Source: Artemia franciscana
Lineage: Eukaryota > Arthropoda > Branchiopoda > Anostraca > Artemiidae
Direction: 5' to 3'
DNA: 64,000 nt
NCBI RefSeq assembly: GCF_032884065.1
Contig: NC_088873.1
Location: forward strand, 5,190,297-5,254,296
Both the position numbers and the translations under genes were made by a program. Below the pieces are notes generated by a model. It searched no databases. It was not told where the DNA came from and saw only the letters and a program-made list of their open reading frames with translations. This document shows positions 11,548 through 23,599 of the stretch, piece after piece; position 1 is the stretch's first letter, and each line of letters opens with the position of its first letter.

Positions 11548-13560
11548 TGCCATAAAAAATCAAACCTGAGATTTGAAGAACAGAATGTGATTCTCCTATA
11601 TTTAAACTTTGATTTGAGGGCAAAATTATCTCTCTATCTTGCCTCTAACCATTTTAAATCTTTGTTAGAAAACAATATTTTACAGAAGAAAATGCCTGTG
11701 TTCAACTGTTGATTTTGGGTTCTGTCTATCTAGTAGACAAATTGGAACTATGTGCTTCAATGAAATTCTATGAAACTGGGTGGTTTTGAGCTGGTTTGGG
11801 TGCATAGGGAACCCCAGCAAGTGAGTTAGATGGGAAAGTGTTAATATGATCATCAAGGTTATAGTCCAATAGACCTATTATTGCTATAGAATGCTGACTT
11901 TCCTCCTTAGTGTCAGTAAATTTTTATAGGCAATTTCAGCTGCTTTTTTTACATCTAAATTTACATTGAAAAGTAATAAATAATATTAAATAGCTAGGTG
12001 AGGGGAAAGGTCCTATAAAACACACAATTTTGTCCTGAATGCAATGGTATTTTTGAAATATTTTTTAGAGATGTCTAAGACATGTTAAACAGAAATTGAA
12101 AATTCACAGCAATACATGCTTCTATTACAAAAAATTCACCAATTTGTGCCACAAAGTGTTTATGTGGTTACCCTGACAAAAGTCAATTAGGCCTACAAGT
12201 TAGCCAAAGTAGCTAAGGAAAGCCCCTGAGAACCCTTGAATAGACATTTTGGATCTATATGCTAACGTAAGCACTTGCTAAGGTAAGCAAGGATTTACAC
12301 TTTTAATAGTAATATAGGATCAAATTTGACCAAAATATAAGCTGTAATGCACAAAAAACTACGTTATATAGAGGAGGGGGAAGGGGTATAGTTAGGGATC
12401 TCAAAATAACTTCCCGGGATATACTTTAGCCTGTAGACACATCCCTGAAAGTTTCAATTCTCTAGCCCAACAACTTTCCAAGATAGCAAAAAGTCAATGG
12501 ATTAGAATTTTACCCTATTATTTAGACAAAAAGAAAACAGTGTTCAAATCTGAGTAACTAAGTAATTAAATTAACCATTATAAGCTTATCCCTAGCCTAC
12601 AGGAGGGGTACCTGAGCTTGTTTTTACACTACCTCAATTTTTGCTGTGAAAATGTTAAAATGAAATGTACAAGCTGTCCTGACAGTCTAGGGGCAAGATA
12701 TGACTTTTCTTAAAGTCATGTGCCCAAAGATATCCAAATTCTGTGCCTTTTCTCAATTTAGTAGGTGTTTTAAAAAGCTGTCTTCTGGCTATTGACTTGT
12801 TGACTCTTCCTTTTTGATCATTTTAAGCGAAACAAGGTAAGGTTAGAATAAAGTAATCTTGTTTGAAAATAGAAATATGTTCAATTAGAAATGTGGAAGC
12901 TATATTTATTTACTCAAAATAGCCTATAAGGCATTCAACTAGCTTCAATCTAGCATTTTGTCATATTTGTTTTATGTTGTATGTCATATTTGTATTTTTA
13001 AGCCAAATGGATTATTCTGAAGGAAAAACTTCTCTGGAAATTTGTAATCATGTCTGAGGTGGAATACCCCTCCTGTACTCCTAAGAATGGGAGCTGATAC
13101 GTATGCATACAGCTTTGGTAAACTGCATGCTGTTTACTTTTTACTATTAAGTACGTACCAGTTGGCTACATCACATACTCAATCAAGAAGCCAAGCTCAG
13201 ACATTCAGCGTGCATCTTAATTTGAAATTTTCGCCTCTGGCCACTTTCTTCACGTATAATTTTAAATGGCCATGCCATCTGTCATGTTCCGCACCGCCTG
13301 TGGACTGCTGCTACTGATAGGTAACGCTATTCCCTTCCGTTAATTTGTAGCTTTTCTGGAGGTAGAATATCGAAATTTTACTTTTCTTCCACTACCATTT
13401 AAAAAACAAGACTTGGATGACCAAAATGTATAGTTTTTATTGAAAAATGTGTCATTTTCGTCGATTGTGTTATTTTTTCGACTGAATGTGTCATTGTGTC
13501 ACGCAATATCAAATTGTGTCATTTTGACACAAAATGTGTCAATTTGGCAGCCTAGTTGAC
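11548..13560. other. Intergenic, no gene recognised
   Basis: Two kilobases without a supported gene. 12150-12560 reads like a diverged dispersed repeat (cacatccctgaaagtttcaa, then agcaaaaagtcaatgg), but I found no second copy in the window. Near 13445-13540 there is a cluster of about five atgtgtcatttt / tgtgtcaattt motifs. A 76-codon open frame at 13087-13317 shows no known motif and is not called. Confidence 0.5.
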
Positions 13561-13569
13561 AAGCTATGA

Positions 13570-14215
13570 GGGGATTGAAATCTGATCAAATAGTAAGGGT
13601 AGGCGGAATGCAGATATTATATGAAGAACAAAGGCTATACGGTGCTGAATCAGAAACAAACACAGGAGTTTTTCGAAGAGATTTCGGAAGATTGCCGTGA
13701 AGCTGATCAAAGAAAAAAGAAGCACAAGAACTAATGTAAATAGACCATAGAGTTAAGAGCGGTGCTGGTGAGGAAGGGTTGTTGTCCATAACCAGACCCC
13801 ATGCTTTATTATGCGTGACATAAAGTGACCGCAGTGTAAACGGAAAAGTAGACAGCCATTCAATGGGACAATAAGAAACATATGACTGGACAAGGCAGAG
13901 AAAAGGAAGCTGCAGAATAGATCCAGGAACCGTGTGTCTAAGTTTTCGAATGATATCCAAATCCATGAGACCTTAACTCTAATCATGGCTATATGGTTTC
14001 TAAATAAAAGGTTCTCATCAAGCAGGATTTCAATAAACCAGACTACCCCATTCAATGGTCTACACAAGGAGCCTTGTGACATCTGAAGCTGTGTAAGTTG
14101 AGGGAAAGCTATACTAATTCGAGAAAAATATGAAAATGTGACTTACCAACATTCAAGGCCATGTAGTTCGCATTAAACCATGAAATAATTCTCCCGAATA
14201 TTACCACAAGGTTAG
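13570..14215 (-). pseudogene. LINE reverse-transcriptase C-terminal fragment
   Basis: In order on the minus strand the translations contain WFNANYMALNVGKSHFHIF, LLDENLLFRNHIAMIRVKV, IIRKLRHTVPGSILQLPFLC, then LVQSYVSYCPIEWLSTFPF and LYVTHNKAWGLVM. These correspond to the thumb and C-terminal region of CR1/Jockey-group LINE polymerases (usual forms NANKL.LN..K, LGV.ID..L.W..HI, Y..LV.PYL.YC). Frame changes separate the blocks, so the copy is dead. Catalytic palm motifs are missing. It faces the larger LINE starting near 14.6 kb and may have been cut by that insertion. Confidence 0.7.
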
Positions 14216-14665
14216 ACTTGATATCACGTTCCGTATTCCCAAGGGTCCCAGGAGTGGTTTCATCAGAAAATGTTCACTAAAATCTTCACAAATCAAAATT
14301 GGTGCACAATTGATATCACAGCTGCATTTTTTGGAAAGTGGTGGGTTTAATATTGTCCCCCTTGCGTCTATTTACAAAGGACTTTTTAGCCTATTTTGTT
14401 TGCATTTAGCATTCACTCAGTGCAGTCGCATTTCGTGATTTCTGATAATTAGTACGTGTGATCATTGGCACGAGTATTTTGGATGCTCAGATATTTGGAT
14501 GTTTTTTTTAAATACGGTGAAGAAATCAATTAGCAGGTCTTACGTTTCACTGGGCCCCCTGTCAAATGGTGATTGCCACTGCTGACGTGGGCCTGCCCCA
14601 CTAACAGTTACGAGTTTCTTTTTAAACTATTGTAAATTACTCTTGATAAATTTAAGCTACAGATA

Positions 14666-15640
14666 ATGGATAAATTTAGTATTCATGATCTGGATCTAGC
14701 AAAGTTTCGAGGATTTCCTGATTGGCCAGTTCGTATTATTGAGGTTATGGATCCAAAGACTGTCAACACAAAGTCAAGAACCTGAAGTATCTGGTTTTTT
14801 GCTACTGGTCACATGACACCCAGTTTGTTCTCGAGTCACAGCTTATGCAGTTTGAGGCAAGTAAGGCTGAAGCTATGAAATCTACTAGCAAGGGTGTAAA
14901 GGGAGCATTTGAGAATTTTATCCATCAACTGAACATTTATATAGAACTTTGCAAAGATAAGCTAATAACTCAAATTCCAATTCCTGGGCAACAAAGTATA
15001 GCGAAGTCATCGGTTATTATTACTTGCATTTCCGCTACTGAACAGGGAATCCAAGTCTGATGGAAAATCTTGCAAAAAATAGACGGGAAACTGGATGAAA
15101 AACTGGTGGCTACTGCTGCTGGTAGGCAGTCTCTATCCAGTGTCACTTTGAATGCCGTAAAAGCTCAGAGTTCAACTAACGTCAGTGAGGTTTACTCAGC
15201 TTTGATTGTTGAGTTTGAACTGAAATTTCTAGCCCTCAGTAACGAGCTGAAATTCCTAAGAAATCAAATAACATTTCTTGAGGAGAGAAGGTCACTACCT
15301 CCAAGTAGTGACCTAAGGTCAGCAATTGGGAGTGTGATTCGTAATGAAATGGAAATATTCGGAGTATCTGATGGTGACATTTGTGGAAGTGAGAATATTT
15401 AAACTAAACAGTTGTACAACTCTTCAAGATGCCATAGCTCCGGTCCTAGTCAAATTCAGGTCGAAATAAATTACCTAGAAAGTTTTTGAGCTCAATTCGA
15501 AGTTGGCGCGCACTGGTATACTTGTATCAAAAAACTTAACAAAGCAGAGACGAGACATTCTGAACATAGCACTTGAGAAATACGGAAATAAACAAGTGTG
15601 GTCTGATCAAGGTCACATTTATATACGCCTTGTGATTGAT
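14666..15640 (+). pseudogene. LINE ORF1 remnant: PWWP-like domain, coiled coil, FP-C-like domain
   Basis: The first ATG at 14666 reads MDKFSIHDLDLAKFRGFPDW then PVRIIEVMDPKTVNT; AKFRGFPDWPVRI is the signature first strand of a PWWP domain (compare AK.KGYP.WPA.I in HDGF-type proteins). A one-base shift near 14770 leads to KVKNLKYLVFCYWSHDTQFV and LESQLMQFEASK, matching the second PWWP half (VFFFGTHD.AFV...L). The frame then continues to 15402 with one TGA at 15058, through a likely coiled coil (FELKFLALSNELKFLRNQIT). In other frames, 15436-15640 gives APVLVKFRSK, LARTGILVSKNLTKQRRDIL and YGNKQVWSDQGHIYIR, resembling the FP C-terminal domain of many LINE ORF1 proteins. ORF1 probably binds RNA and perhaps methylated histone tails; the PWWP identification is by eye. 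Confidence 0.65.
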
Positions 15641-15829
15641 ACTTTCCCCCTTTGCCTATTGTCGTTGCAAGATGTCGCTTAGATTGTTTTTATTTATTTT
15701 TTTTTATGTATTATTATTTCTATTTTTTTTCTTCAAAGGGAATCAGTACGGTTTATATTGTTTTTATTTTTTAGTAATTAATATTGCCGTTATACCAGGA
15801 GGATCGCTTGGAGGAGTTAGAAAATAAAG

Positions 15830-18684
15830 CATTAGATGTTAAATAAATCTTAGAATGTAAAATTCCTCAAGATAGTGTTGAAAAATGCCCTGAGCCAGTA
15901 AGAAAAAGTCAGTATGTAATATTTGATTTTTCAATACCGAAAGAAAATGAGAGTTTTCGTGTTTCTGAATGGAATTCTCATGTTACGTCATCGTCTGAGG
16001 GTATTGAAAATTTTTTGTCTGCTATGAATAGTAGTATTGATGTATTAGGTATTTGTGAAACGTTTTTATCTATGGACAGCTGTCTCACGTCTTATATTTT
16101 TCGAAGATACCAAATGATTTCGAAGGTGAGAAATCGGATGAGACAAGGACGTTTGTCTTTTTTGCTGAAAAATGAAATAATGAGAGAAATAAAAGAGAGG
16201 GATGTTTATACCTTTGGATTGAAGGTAAGGTTGAAATTCTTTTTACTGGAAATTGTATTTGATGATTATAAAAGATAGTAATTTATTTGGTTTATAAGCC
16301 ATCTAGCAGTCCCTCGGTTGAGTTCCTTGATTTATTTGATGATTATTTATGCATACTTCTGTCTGTAAGAAATGAACGTATAATCATGGTGATTTTAATT
16401 TTGATTTGTTATGTTTGAATAGTTATAATTTTGATTTTTGTAACTTGATGTTATCGCATGGTTATTTTCCTATGAATCGCCTTCCTTCTAGAATAACTGA
16501 ACATTCTGCTACTCTTATTGATAATTTGCTTCTCCCTTCAAATTTAGTACCTGATTCTTAATGTGATTTCATGATCCATCCGGGATCTGATCATCTTTGT
16601 GTTACATGTACGATAAAGCAACAATGCCCGACTTATGAAAAGACTAGCCGTAAACTTTACATGAGCGTAGTGCAGTAGCGACTTGGTGTAAAATTTACAT
16701 GATTTTCGTGAACAAATAAGTGTAATATCATGACAGAAAGTTTGTGAAGAACCGGATCCCTCCCGTGCCCTCGACAATTTTCTTGGGATAATTACTCCAA
16801 TATTTGATTCTGCTTACTCCTGAAAATTACTAGGAAAAGAGACCGAGATATCCCTCGAAAACCCTGGATTGATGATGATGTTGTTGAAGCTATAAATGCT
16901 CGTAACGCTTGCTTCTTCAAAAGTTTATATGACTCATCTGAAGAAAGTAAAATGAATATATTTGTCGACGAAATTTAGTGAATAAGTTAAGACGTTCTAA
17001 AAAAAATGTTCCATTGAAAAATGTAATGAACAAAGAGGAGATATGCGGGGCACTTGGCAGACCATTAATGGCGTGATTAAAGACACAGGTAAACATGATG
17101 GCCTCATAAATGCTATCACTGTCGAGGGTGTTACAGTCAATCGTAAGCAGCAGATTGTTGACGGGTTTGGTAAATTTTTCTCTGGTATTGGAGGTAGAAT
17201 CAAGGAAGACACTTATCAAGGAGACCCAGCGAAAAGTGACACGCTCTTTGAAGATAATCGAAGTGAAGATCATAACTTTCAATTTGAGAAAGCGTCAATT
17301 GAAGAGTTAGCAAAAATTGTGAAGAATTTAAAGTCAAATGCTGCTGTATTGACGGTTTGAATATGAAAGCATTCAAAGTAGTTTCAGTGTATCTACTACC
17401 ATGTCTTCTCTACCTCGTTAACCTGTCACTTGAAGTCGGCCAATTCCCTGAAGCGCTTAAGCAAGCAAAGGTCCTACCACTGTTCAAATCAGGCAATAAG
17501 CAAGATATGACGAACTATCGACCTATAAGCTTCTTACCACTATTCTCAAAGATATACGAGAAAATAGTACATCGACAGCTGTATGAATATTTAGACAAGC
17601 TCGGAATATTAAGTGAGTCACAGTTCGGTTTCAGAACTAAACATTCAACTGTTCATGCGGAATACCATCTAATGGAGTGCGTTGATAGTGCCCTAGAAAG
17701 GAATCACATCCCTCTTACTGTGTTCATAGATTTTAGAAATGTATTTGATACCGTTGATCTTAATCTTTTCTTAAAAAGGTAAGCTTGTTTAGGAATCCTC
17801 GAAAAGTTTTTGGAATGGTTTAGGTCTTACCTGCATGGTAGGTCCATCAAAGTTAAAATGTGGTAGGGAAAGCCTTCAATGTGAATTATGGAGTGCCCCA
17901 AGGTTCGGTATTAGGACCTTTAGTTTTTCTGATGTACGTGGACACAATGCGTTTTTACCTTCCTGATGCCGTAGTTACATCATTCGCAGATGACACAGTG
18001 CTTACAGTGATTGCGAAATCTGTCGAGGATCTTATACAGATAAATAATGCAACTCTGGAAAATTATCCCAGTTCCCAAAGCATAGTTTTATTGTAGTGAA
18101 CATTGAGAAGACTAATTATATGATTTTTAGTCGTATTGGTAAAGTTGTAAATAATTGTCATAGTATTCTTTTACAAGGTGTTTCCATTAGTCAGGTTTTT
18201 CAATGTAGATATCTAGGATTTTATTTTGATGTAAATCTTAGTTGGATTCATCATTGCAAAGTTTCATCTCCAAAGTCGGCTCGCGGAGTTGGTATTTTAA
18301 GAAGATTTCATAATTTTTTCCTTTACATGTTCTGAAAGCAATTTATTATTCAATTGTTCATCCTTATTTAGTGTATGGTTGTTCATTGTATGCAAGCAAT
18401 TATTCTAGTCATGTGAAAAGGGTCCAGATTATGCAAAATAAGACAATTAGAAGTTTTGGGGATAGAGATTGTTTTAGAGATTTAGATATTTTGAATAATG
18501 ATTTTATTAAGTCTCAGCAGATTTTGATTTTTGTACAACAGGTTTTAAATGGATTGTCTCCTCAGTATTCTAGAAGTTTTTATCGATGTAATTCAAATTA
18601 TAAGGATTATTCTACTAGGAACTCAAAACAGTTGACTAGTGAAATCAGGTATATAACGCGATCTGGGTTTACATCAAACATTTA
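15830..18684 (+). pseudogene. LINE ORF2 remnant: endonuclease plus reverse transcriptase
   Basis: Endonuclease pieces: NSSIDVLGICETFLSMDS and YQMISKVRNRMRQGRLSFLL (about 16025-16170), SVEFLDLFDDYL, a damaged GDFNFDLL block near 16385, and ITEHSATLIDNLLLPSNLV near 16495. Linker: TWQTINGVIKDTGKHDG. Reverse transcriptase: VLPLFKSGNKQDMTNYRPIS (17470-17530), SQFGFRTKHSTVHAEYHLME, a motif-A-like VFIDFRNVFDTVD, YGVPQGSVLGPLVFLMYVD (about 17887-17943) and the catalytic TSFADDTVL (about 17974-18000). C-terminal: KTNYMIFSRIGKVVN, QCRYLGFYFDVNLSW and VYGCSLYASNYSSHVKRVQI. Domain order and motifs fit the CR1/Jockey group. At least six frame breaks or stops lie between the blocks. Confidence 0.85.
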
Positions 18685-18879
18685 GGTGTTGATATTTGGA
18701 ACTTAATTCTAGAGAGTGTTAGGTGGTTCGAAAACCTTATGTTATTCAAAGGAAGAATTACAAAACAATTTTTGTAATAAATTGTAAATTATATTGTTGT
18801 TTTTTTTAGTACAATTTTAGTAGTTTCTTTGGATGACATAAACGCATACCTACCTACCTACCTACCTACCTACCTGGTC

Positions 18880-19440
18880 GCTTTGAATTTGAATTATTAT
18901 ATGAATTTATTTTTGCTGATCTTAATATTTCCTTTACTTTTCGTTCGAAAACCCTCCCCTCACGGAGATATAAAAAAAGACCCACAGGTTCGTTTTTTCA
19001 TCCTCCAAAGAATCATCTGCTTGTTCTCTAGGGGAAAATAAGACGATTTCCCCTGAAGGGTGGGAGGGCCAAATGAAAAGCACAAACACGCTGTTTTTAT
19101 TTGTTCCATATAAAAGTAAGGGTGATTTTCAGACGAACCACAAAAGGGGCTTTTAGTTTCTTGTAGAGCAAAAACGAGTTCACAAACAAAGAATAGCCGA
19201 ATCCCCGAGATAAGTACTTGATACATCTAGGAAATAAAATGTACAAAAATTTATAACTCACATCTCCTCAATAAACTCAGAAGTCTAAACTACTTTAGTA
19301 AAAAATCGGAGAATTTGCTAAGGAGAAGGGGGGGGGGTAAAATACGAAAAAGACGTATTCATAACCCTTTGTTTTGAATTATACAGACTGGGTAGGGAAA
19401 GTTTTTGGACAAATCTCAGTTTGGATAGACGAATCTCACT
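18880..19440. other. Intergenic, no gene recognised
   Basis: Short open frames on both strands are T-rich or G-rich shadows without motifs. No repeat partner was found elsewhere in the window. Confidence 0.4.
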
Positions 19441-19845
19441 TTAAACTTGGTACCATTCCAGAGCATATTTCTCTATCAGATTGTCATTGATTGCTTTGGA
19501 AGGTAGCAACTCCAATTGTTTTATTATTGTTGAGGGGGTCACCCACTTTCCTCTAACTGATATATATATCTTGGAGAACGACGTATGCCACACATTTAAT
19601 CTACGCATGACACTGTTCTCCCAACGTTTAGCATAGCTCTGCCGCACTTGGCACACTTTTGCCAACCCCTACCTGGTGTACACGATTTCTGAAAGTCGGC
19701 AGCTCCTCGATTTTTGACTCTTGAAATTTGAATGCAATATGTCGCATTCTAAGGCTTAACATACAGTTTTTCTGGTACTTAAAACTTAGGCACGTCTGTT
19801 GAAGTGATATACCCGGGGGGCCTGCCCCCCCCCCCGAAATCATAA
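19441..19845 (-). pseudogene. Unidentified two-frame coding remnant
   Basis: Two overlapping minus-strand frames look as if they were once one reading frame: first KNCMLSLRMRHIAFKFQESK, KIEELPTFRNRVHQVGVGKS, then after a shift near 19640 AKVCQVRQSYAKRWENSVMR, LNVWHTSFSKIYISVRGKW and LPSKAINDNLIEKYALEWYQ to the stop at 19441. Composition is protein-like (mixed charge, few low-complexity runs). I do not recognise the family. It could be a decayed gene fragment, a transposon piece or chance; confidence is low. Confidence 0.25.
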
Positions 19846-19889
19846 AGTTTCTTTAATTTCATGGCACTTCTTGCTCAAATTATCAAATA

Positions 19890-20168
<279 letters not shown>

Positions 20169-20340
20169 GTTTATTAATGTACTCCCCCAAAAACATACCC
20201 TTATCACTGCGACCCCCCCCCAAAAAAAAAAAGTTTTGGGTACGTGCCTGGTAGGTGGGACTTCATTTTGGAAGGTCAGGCATTTCAGGAAGGAACACAG
20301 ATTCAATAAAACTCGAAAAATGGGTACATTAAACGGGTTA

Positions 20341-20947
20341 ACCTGGGTTCCCACTGATGCGATTTCACGCAAAAACGGTGGTTTTTCCGTGATCCGTCAA
20401 ATTTCCTCCGTTTTTTCCTGTGAGTTTCTGCTTCACAACGGTCCAACGGCTCTGTTGAAATATTTCTACTGAGCCGTTGAATATCACGTCCGTTATTTTG
20501 AATGGAAAGCTTTGCAGAGCCATTTATTTCAAGTAACTGAGAAACTAAAAATGTTTATCAAAAGTTTTCCATTAATATCTGACAAACAGAAGGGGATGTG
20601 TTTATGTTACGTTTCTTGTCAATAATTGTTTTTAAATATAAAACACCATGAGGGTTCTGACAAAATATTAATAGGCGAGTCCCGTGGGATATTTCCAGGG
20701 AAATGGGCCAAAGAGATAAGGCTTATAGTTTTCATTAGGTATAGTTAGTCTAGGGTAGTATAGGTTGGCCCTTGGCTTCTAGAACTTGATTTTGCCTGTT
20801 TTTATGCATATGCTTTTTAAATGTCTCATAATATTTTTGCGTGTCAACGGCTGTAGTGAACCATTTCTGTGTTAACATTTTTGAGATTTTTTTGGTACCC
20901 GCTATCCGTGAGCCGTTAAAAAAAATTGCACCAGTAGGAACCAGAGG
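20341..20947. mobile_element. Possible Harbinger-type MITE (607 bp)
   Basis: The left end acctgggttcccactgatgc (20341) is matched by the reverse complement of the right end (cacc-agtaggaaccagagg, ending 20947): a shared CTGGTTCC-ACTG-TGC core with a few mismatches over about 25 bp. The element is flanked by TTA on both sides (20338-20340 and 20948-20950), the 3-bp target typical of PIF/Harbinger elements. Inner arms also share agccgtt phrases. No transposase is present. The class is inferred from the target site and TIR only. Confidence 0.5.
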
Positions 20948-20950
20948 TTA

Positions 20951-21249
20951 TGCGTATAACTAATGGAAAGATCACAAAATTTTCAATTTTAGGCGAGAGG
21001 AGAGATATCCACTTCCTATCCTAATTTTAACTCAGAGATTCATAGGGGGAGGGGGTTATTTCGATATATTGAATTCTGAGGGGAGGCAGAAATAAAGAAG
21101 AGCAGTAAAAAATGAACTATATATGGTGTATTAAAAATTTTGGGGGAAATCATATTTCTTAGGACTGTGATTAGAAAGTCCCCTTCGTGCACGTTACATA
21201 TGCAGCTCAGGAATTCAACTAAAAAAAAAAAAAAAATAATAAAAAAAAA
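20951..21249. other. Unassigned stretch upstream of gene A
   Basis: No coding or repeat structure was recognised, apart from an A-rich run near 21222-21250. Confidence 0.35.
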
Positions 21250-21515
21250 CCTTTTTCATAGTAATGACCGATCTTAGGTTTACACCTCGGAAAACCTATG
21301 CTTTCCATCACTTTTAGCCTAATTTTTTAAAGGCTTCCGTGAGGGCCATATGATTTAAAATACCCCCCTCCTCGCAAAAAAAAACCTTTTTCATAGTAAT
21401 GACCGATCTTAATTTTACACCTCGGAAAACCTATGCTTTCCATCACTTTTAGCCTAATTTTTCAAAGACTTCCGTGAGGGTCATATGATACAAAATACTC
21501 CCCCCCCCCTCGCAA
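21250..21515 (+). repeat. Tandem direct duplication, ~135-bp unit
   Basis: Two near-identical copies (about 21250-21385 and 21386-21515) share cctttttcatagtaatgacc, ttacacctcggaaaacctat and atcacttttagcctaatttt. The high identity suggests a recent duplication about 200 bp upstream of the gene A promoter. Confidence 0.85.
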
Positions 21516-21704
21516 TTTAAAGCCCCAATTTTCCCCCTAGTACAGACACGATTGAATACGGAATTACATTTATCTCTACAATAACTTCCGTTAAAATAAT
21601 TCAGAAAATTTTAATTTTACTTTCAGTTTGCTTAATGCAAAATCCTCATACTATAAAAGCAAATCCCCCCCAGCAGGTGTTAAAAGAGGGGGAAATGCTT
21701 TTAT

Positions 21705-21740
21705 GGCAGTTTTCCCGCCTTTATTCAATCCACCAATGGG
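21705..21740 (+). promoter_or_regulatory. Gene A promoter: E2F-type site and CCAAT box
   Basis: TTTTCCCGCC at 21710-21719 is a canonical E2F/DREAM site, and CCAAT follows at 21733-21737. The block aligns, with the same spacing, to the minus strand at 61864-61892 upstream of gene B (TTTTGACGCC, then CCAAT). E2F plus CCAAT (NF-Y) is the usual wiring of proliferation-linked genes, which fits HMGA-type genes. Function is inferred from motif and paralog conservation. Confidence 0.65.
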
Positions 21741-21819
21741 AGCTCTTGCCTCTAAATTCTCTTGGCGTACTATCAAAAGCCTAACAGAAATTCTTTACCA
21801 GACAAGCTGTGGATAAACT
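21738..21819 (+). other. Gene A noncoding first exon (predicted)
   Basis: This segment ends in a strong donor, aaact|gtaagtgaa, at 21819/21820. Gene A exon 1 has an acceptor (ttttttcag|tt) 21 nt before its ATG, so an upstream noncoding exon is required. The segment aligns with the predicted first exon of gene B on the minus strand (61863-61780): shared blocks gagc-ctt-gcctc, tggcgt, atcaaa-gc-t, gaattct and taaa-tgtaagtgaa. The transcription start is not known, so the left edge is a guess. The implied intron to 24838 is 3.0 kb. Confidence 0.6.
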
Positions 21820-22489
21820 GTAAGTGAATTTGAAGTTTTCGTAGGCTATCTTTGTAATTTTTATTTAAGAAGTAAGGAATTTTTGTGTACCCTCTATTAA
21901 TTTATATATTTAGCTTAGTTATTAAACTATTTTCTTGTATATTAAGATTTGTATTTGCGATCTGATTTTGTAGGATTTAAAATTCGGAAGGTCTATTGAT
22001 TTTAGACGCCATTTCTGATCAGGAAATGGACTCGTGTTTTTTTTTATTTGTTTTAAGGTTGTTAGGCTGTAAAAAATTCTGGGAATTTTTCTGAATAAAC
22101 ATAAAGTGCAAATTTTGATTCTAGTATTTTTTTTTTAATTTTGTATGGCTTTTGATATTTTGAAAAAAATTACCACAATTAGTTCTTTGAACCTTTTTAT
22201 AAGTTGAGTTCTTTTATAATTTTTTTTTTGAGAATCTAAATTTCTAGTGTATTTCTATAATTTGGTGTACTTAATCGTAATATTCTTGCGCATAGGCCTA
22301 TCCTCTTCCGAATTGATCACTATAGTATCGAGAGGGTAGTAGGCATAGTACCATTTGACTCCCCTCGAAGTGTGGTTTCCAAATATAATAGTCGCTACCA
22401 GGACAATTGTCCCGCACCCCCCCCCCCCCCTAATGAGGTTAGATATAGGGATACTTCTGAATTATAGGCTACCAAACATACTCGAGAAG

Positions 22490-22843
22490 TTTGCTCTATC
22501 AAATGTGTGATAACCGGTTTATCTTACTTTGCATCTACTTGTACATGTGACAGAATGCATTGGACTTGTATTATCCGGGCTATATATTTGTATATTAAGG
22601 AGGTGGGGGTAAAGTATTTGGACAGAGGGAAGTTGGAAAACAATTCTTAGGCTTAGGCTACTCATAATATGTAGAATCCTTGTAGCTGACACATATGCAT
22701 GCAGACCCGCTGTACTTTGTCCCCCCTCCTTAATATGTAAATGTATAGCCCAAATCATAGAAGTCCAATGCATTCTTTTACCTGTACAAGTACACTGCAT
22801 ACTAAGACAAAACCGGTTATCCCACATCTAAGAGAGCAAAAAA
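22490..22843. mobile_element. Foldback MITE with ~115-bp inverted arms
   Basis: The left arm (22490-22605, ttgctctatcaaatgtgtga, then taaccggttt) pairs with the right arm (22725-22843) read in reverse (tttgctctcttagatgtggg, then ataaccggtttt). Shared internal phrases are agaatgcattggact and tattaaggaggtggggg. Arms differ at scattered positions. There is no coding sequence and no clear target duplication. It lies in the predicted first intron of gene A. Confidence 0.7.
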
Positions 22844-23475
22844 TACTGTTTTCCTACTTCGAAATTGACATAAACAAGCACTTGAACAAGGTCGAGGGAG
22901 GGGGTCCCGTAGAGACCATTATATTTAAAAATTGTTGAATGGGAAAGATAATATGGTAGCCTACTACGTTTTCGTTATTAGACTTTCTTTGACCGGATGA
23001 ATCTTGGTGTGTACTTACCCTTAATTTTAGATCCCATTTCTGAAAAGAAAAGATTGATTTTTTTTTGGGGGGGAGGTATCTTAATTTAGATACTATCGAG
23101 AATTTTATCTAGAATAAATGAAAAGGAAATAAATTATATAAATTAAAAAATTTTTTTTAGATCTTTCTTCCATTTTGTTAAAAATTTGCCAAAAATATAA
23201 CAATTAAAGCTTGGTATATCTGCTAATAAATGTTATTCTTACTTTAATTTTTAAAATGTTTATTAAAGGGTTTGATCTGAAACTTAGGCCCTGGTAATCT
23301 AAGATTTAAAATTCTGAATAGAGCTATTGATTTTAGACACCATTTCTTGTCAGAAAGGGTAGACGAGTACCTGATTATTTTTTTTTCTATTATCCTTTTT
23401 GGAAAAGTCCCATAACATAAGAAATAAGGTTTCGATTCTAGTGCTTATTTAGTTTTTTTCGGTTTTTCAACATTA

Positions 23476-23597
<122 letters not shown>

Positions 23598-23599
23598 TT

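Larger units (their letters stand above)
14400..18876 (+). mobile_element. Decayed near full-length LINE (CR1/Jockey group) with PWWP-type ORF1
   Basis: The order is that of a non-LTR retrotransposon: ORF1 (14666-15640), endonuclease (about 15950-16570), linker, reverse transcriptase (about 17040-18100), C-terminal region to 18684, a short 3' UTR and a 3' microsatellite tail of TACC units at 18845-18875 (gcatacctacctacctacct). The 5' boundary is uncertain, placed near 14.4 kb. Many stops and frameshifts scattered through both ORFs show it is inactive. No target-site duplication was identified. Confidence 0.8.
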
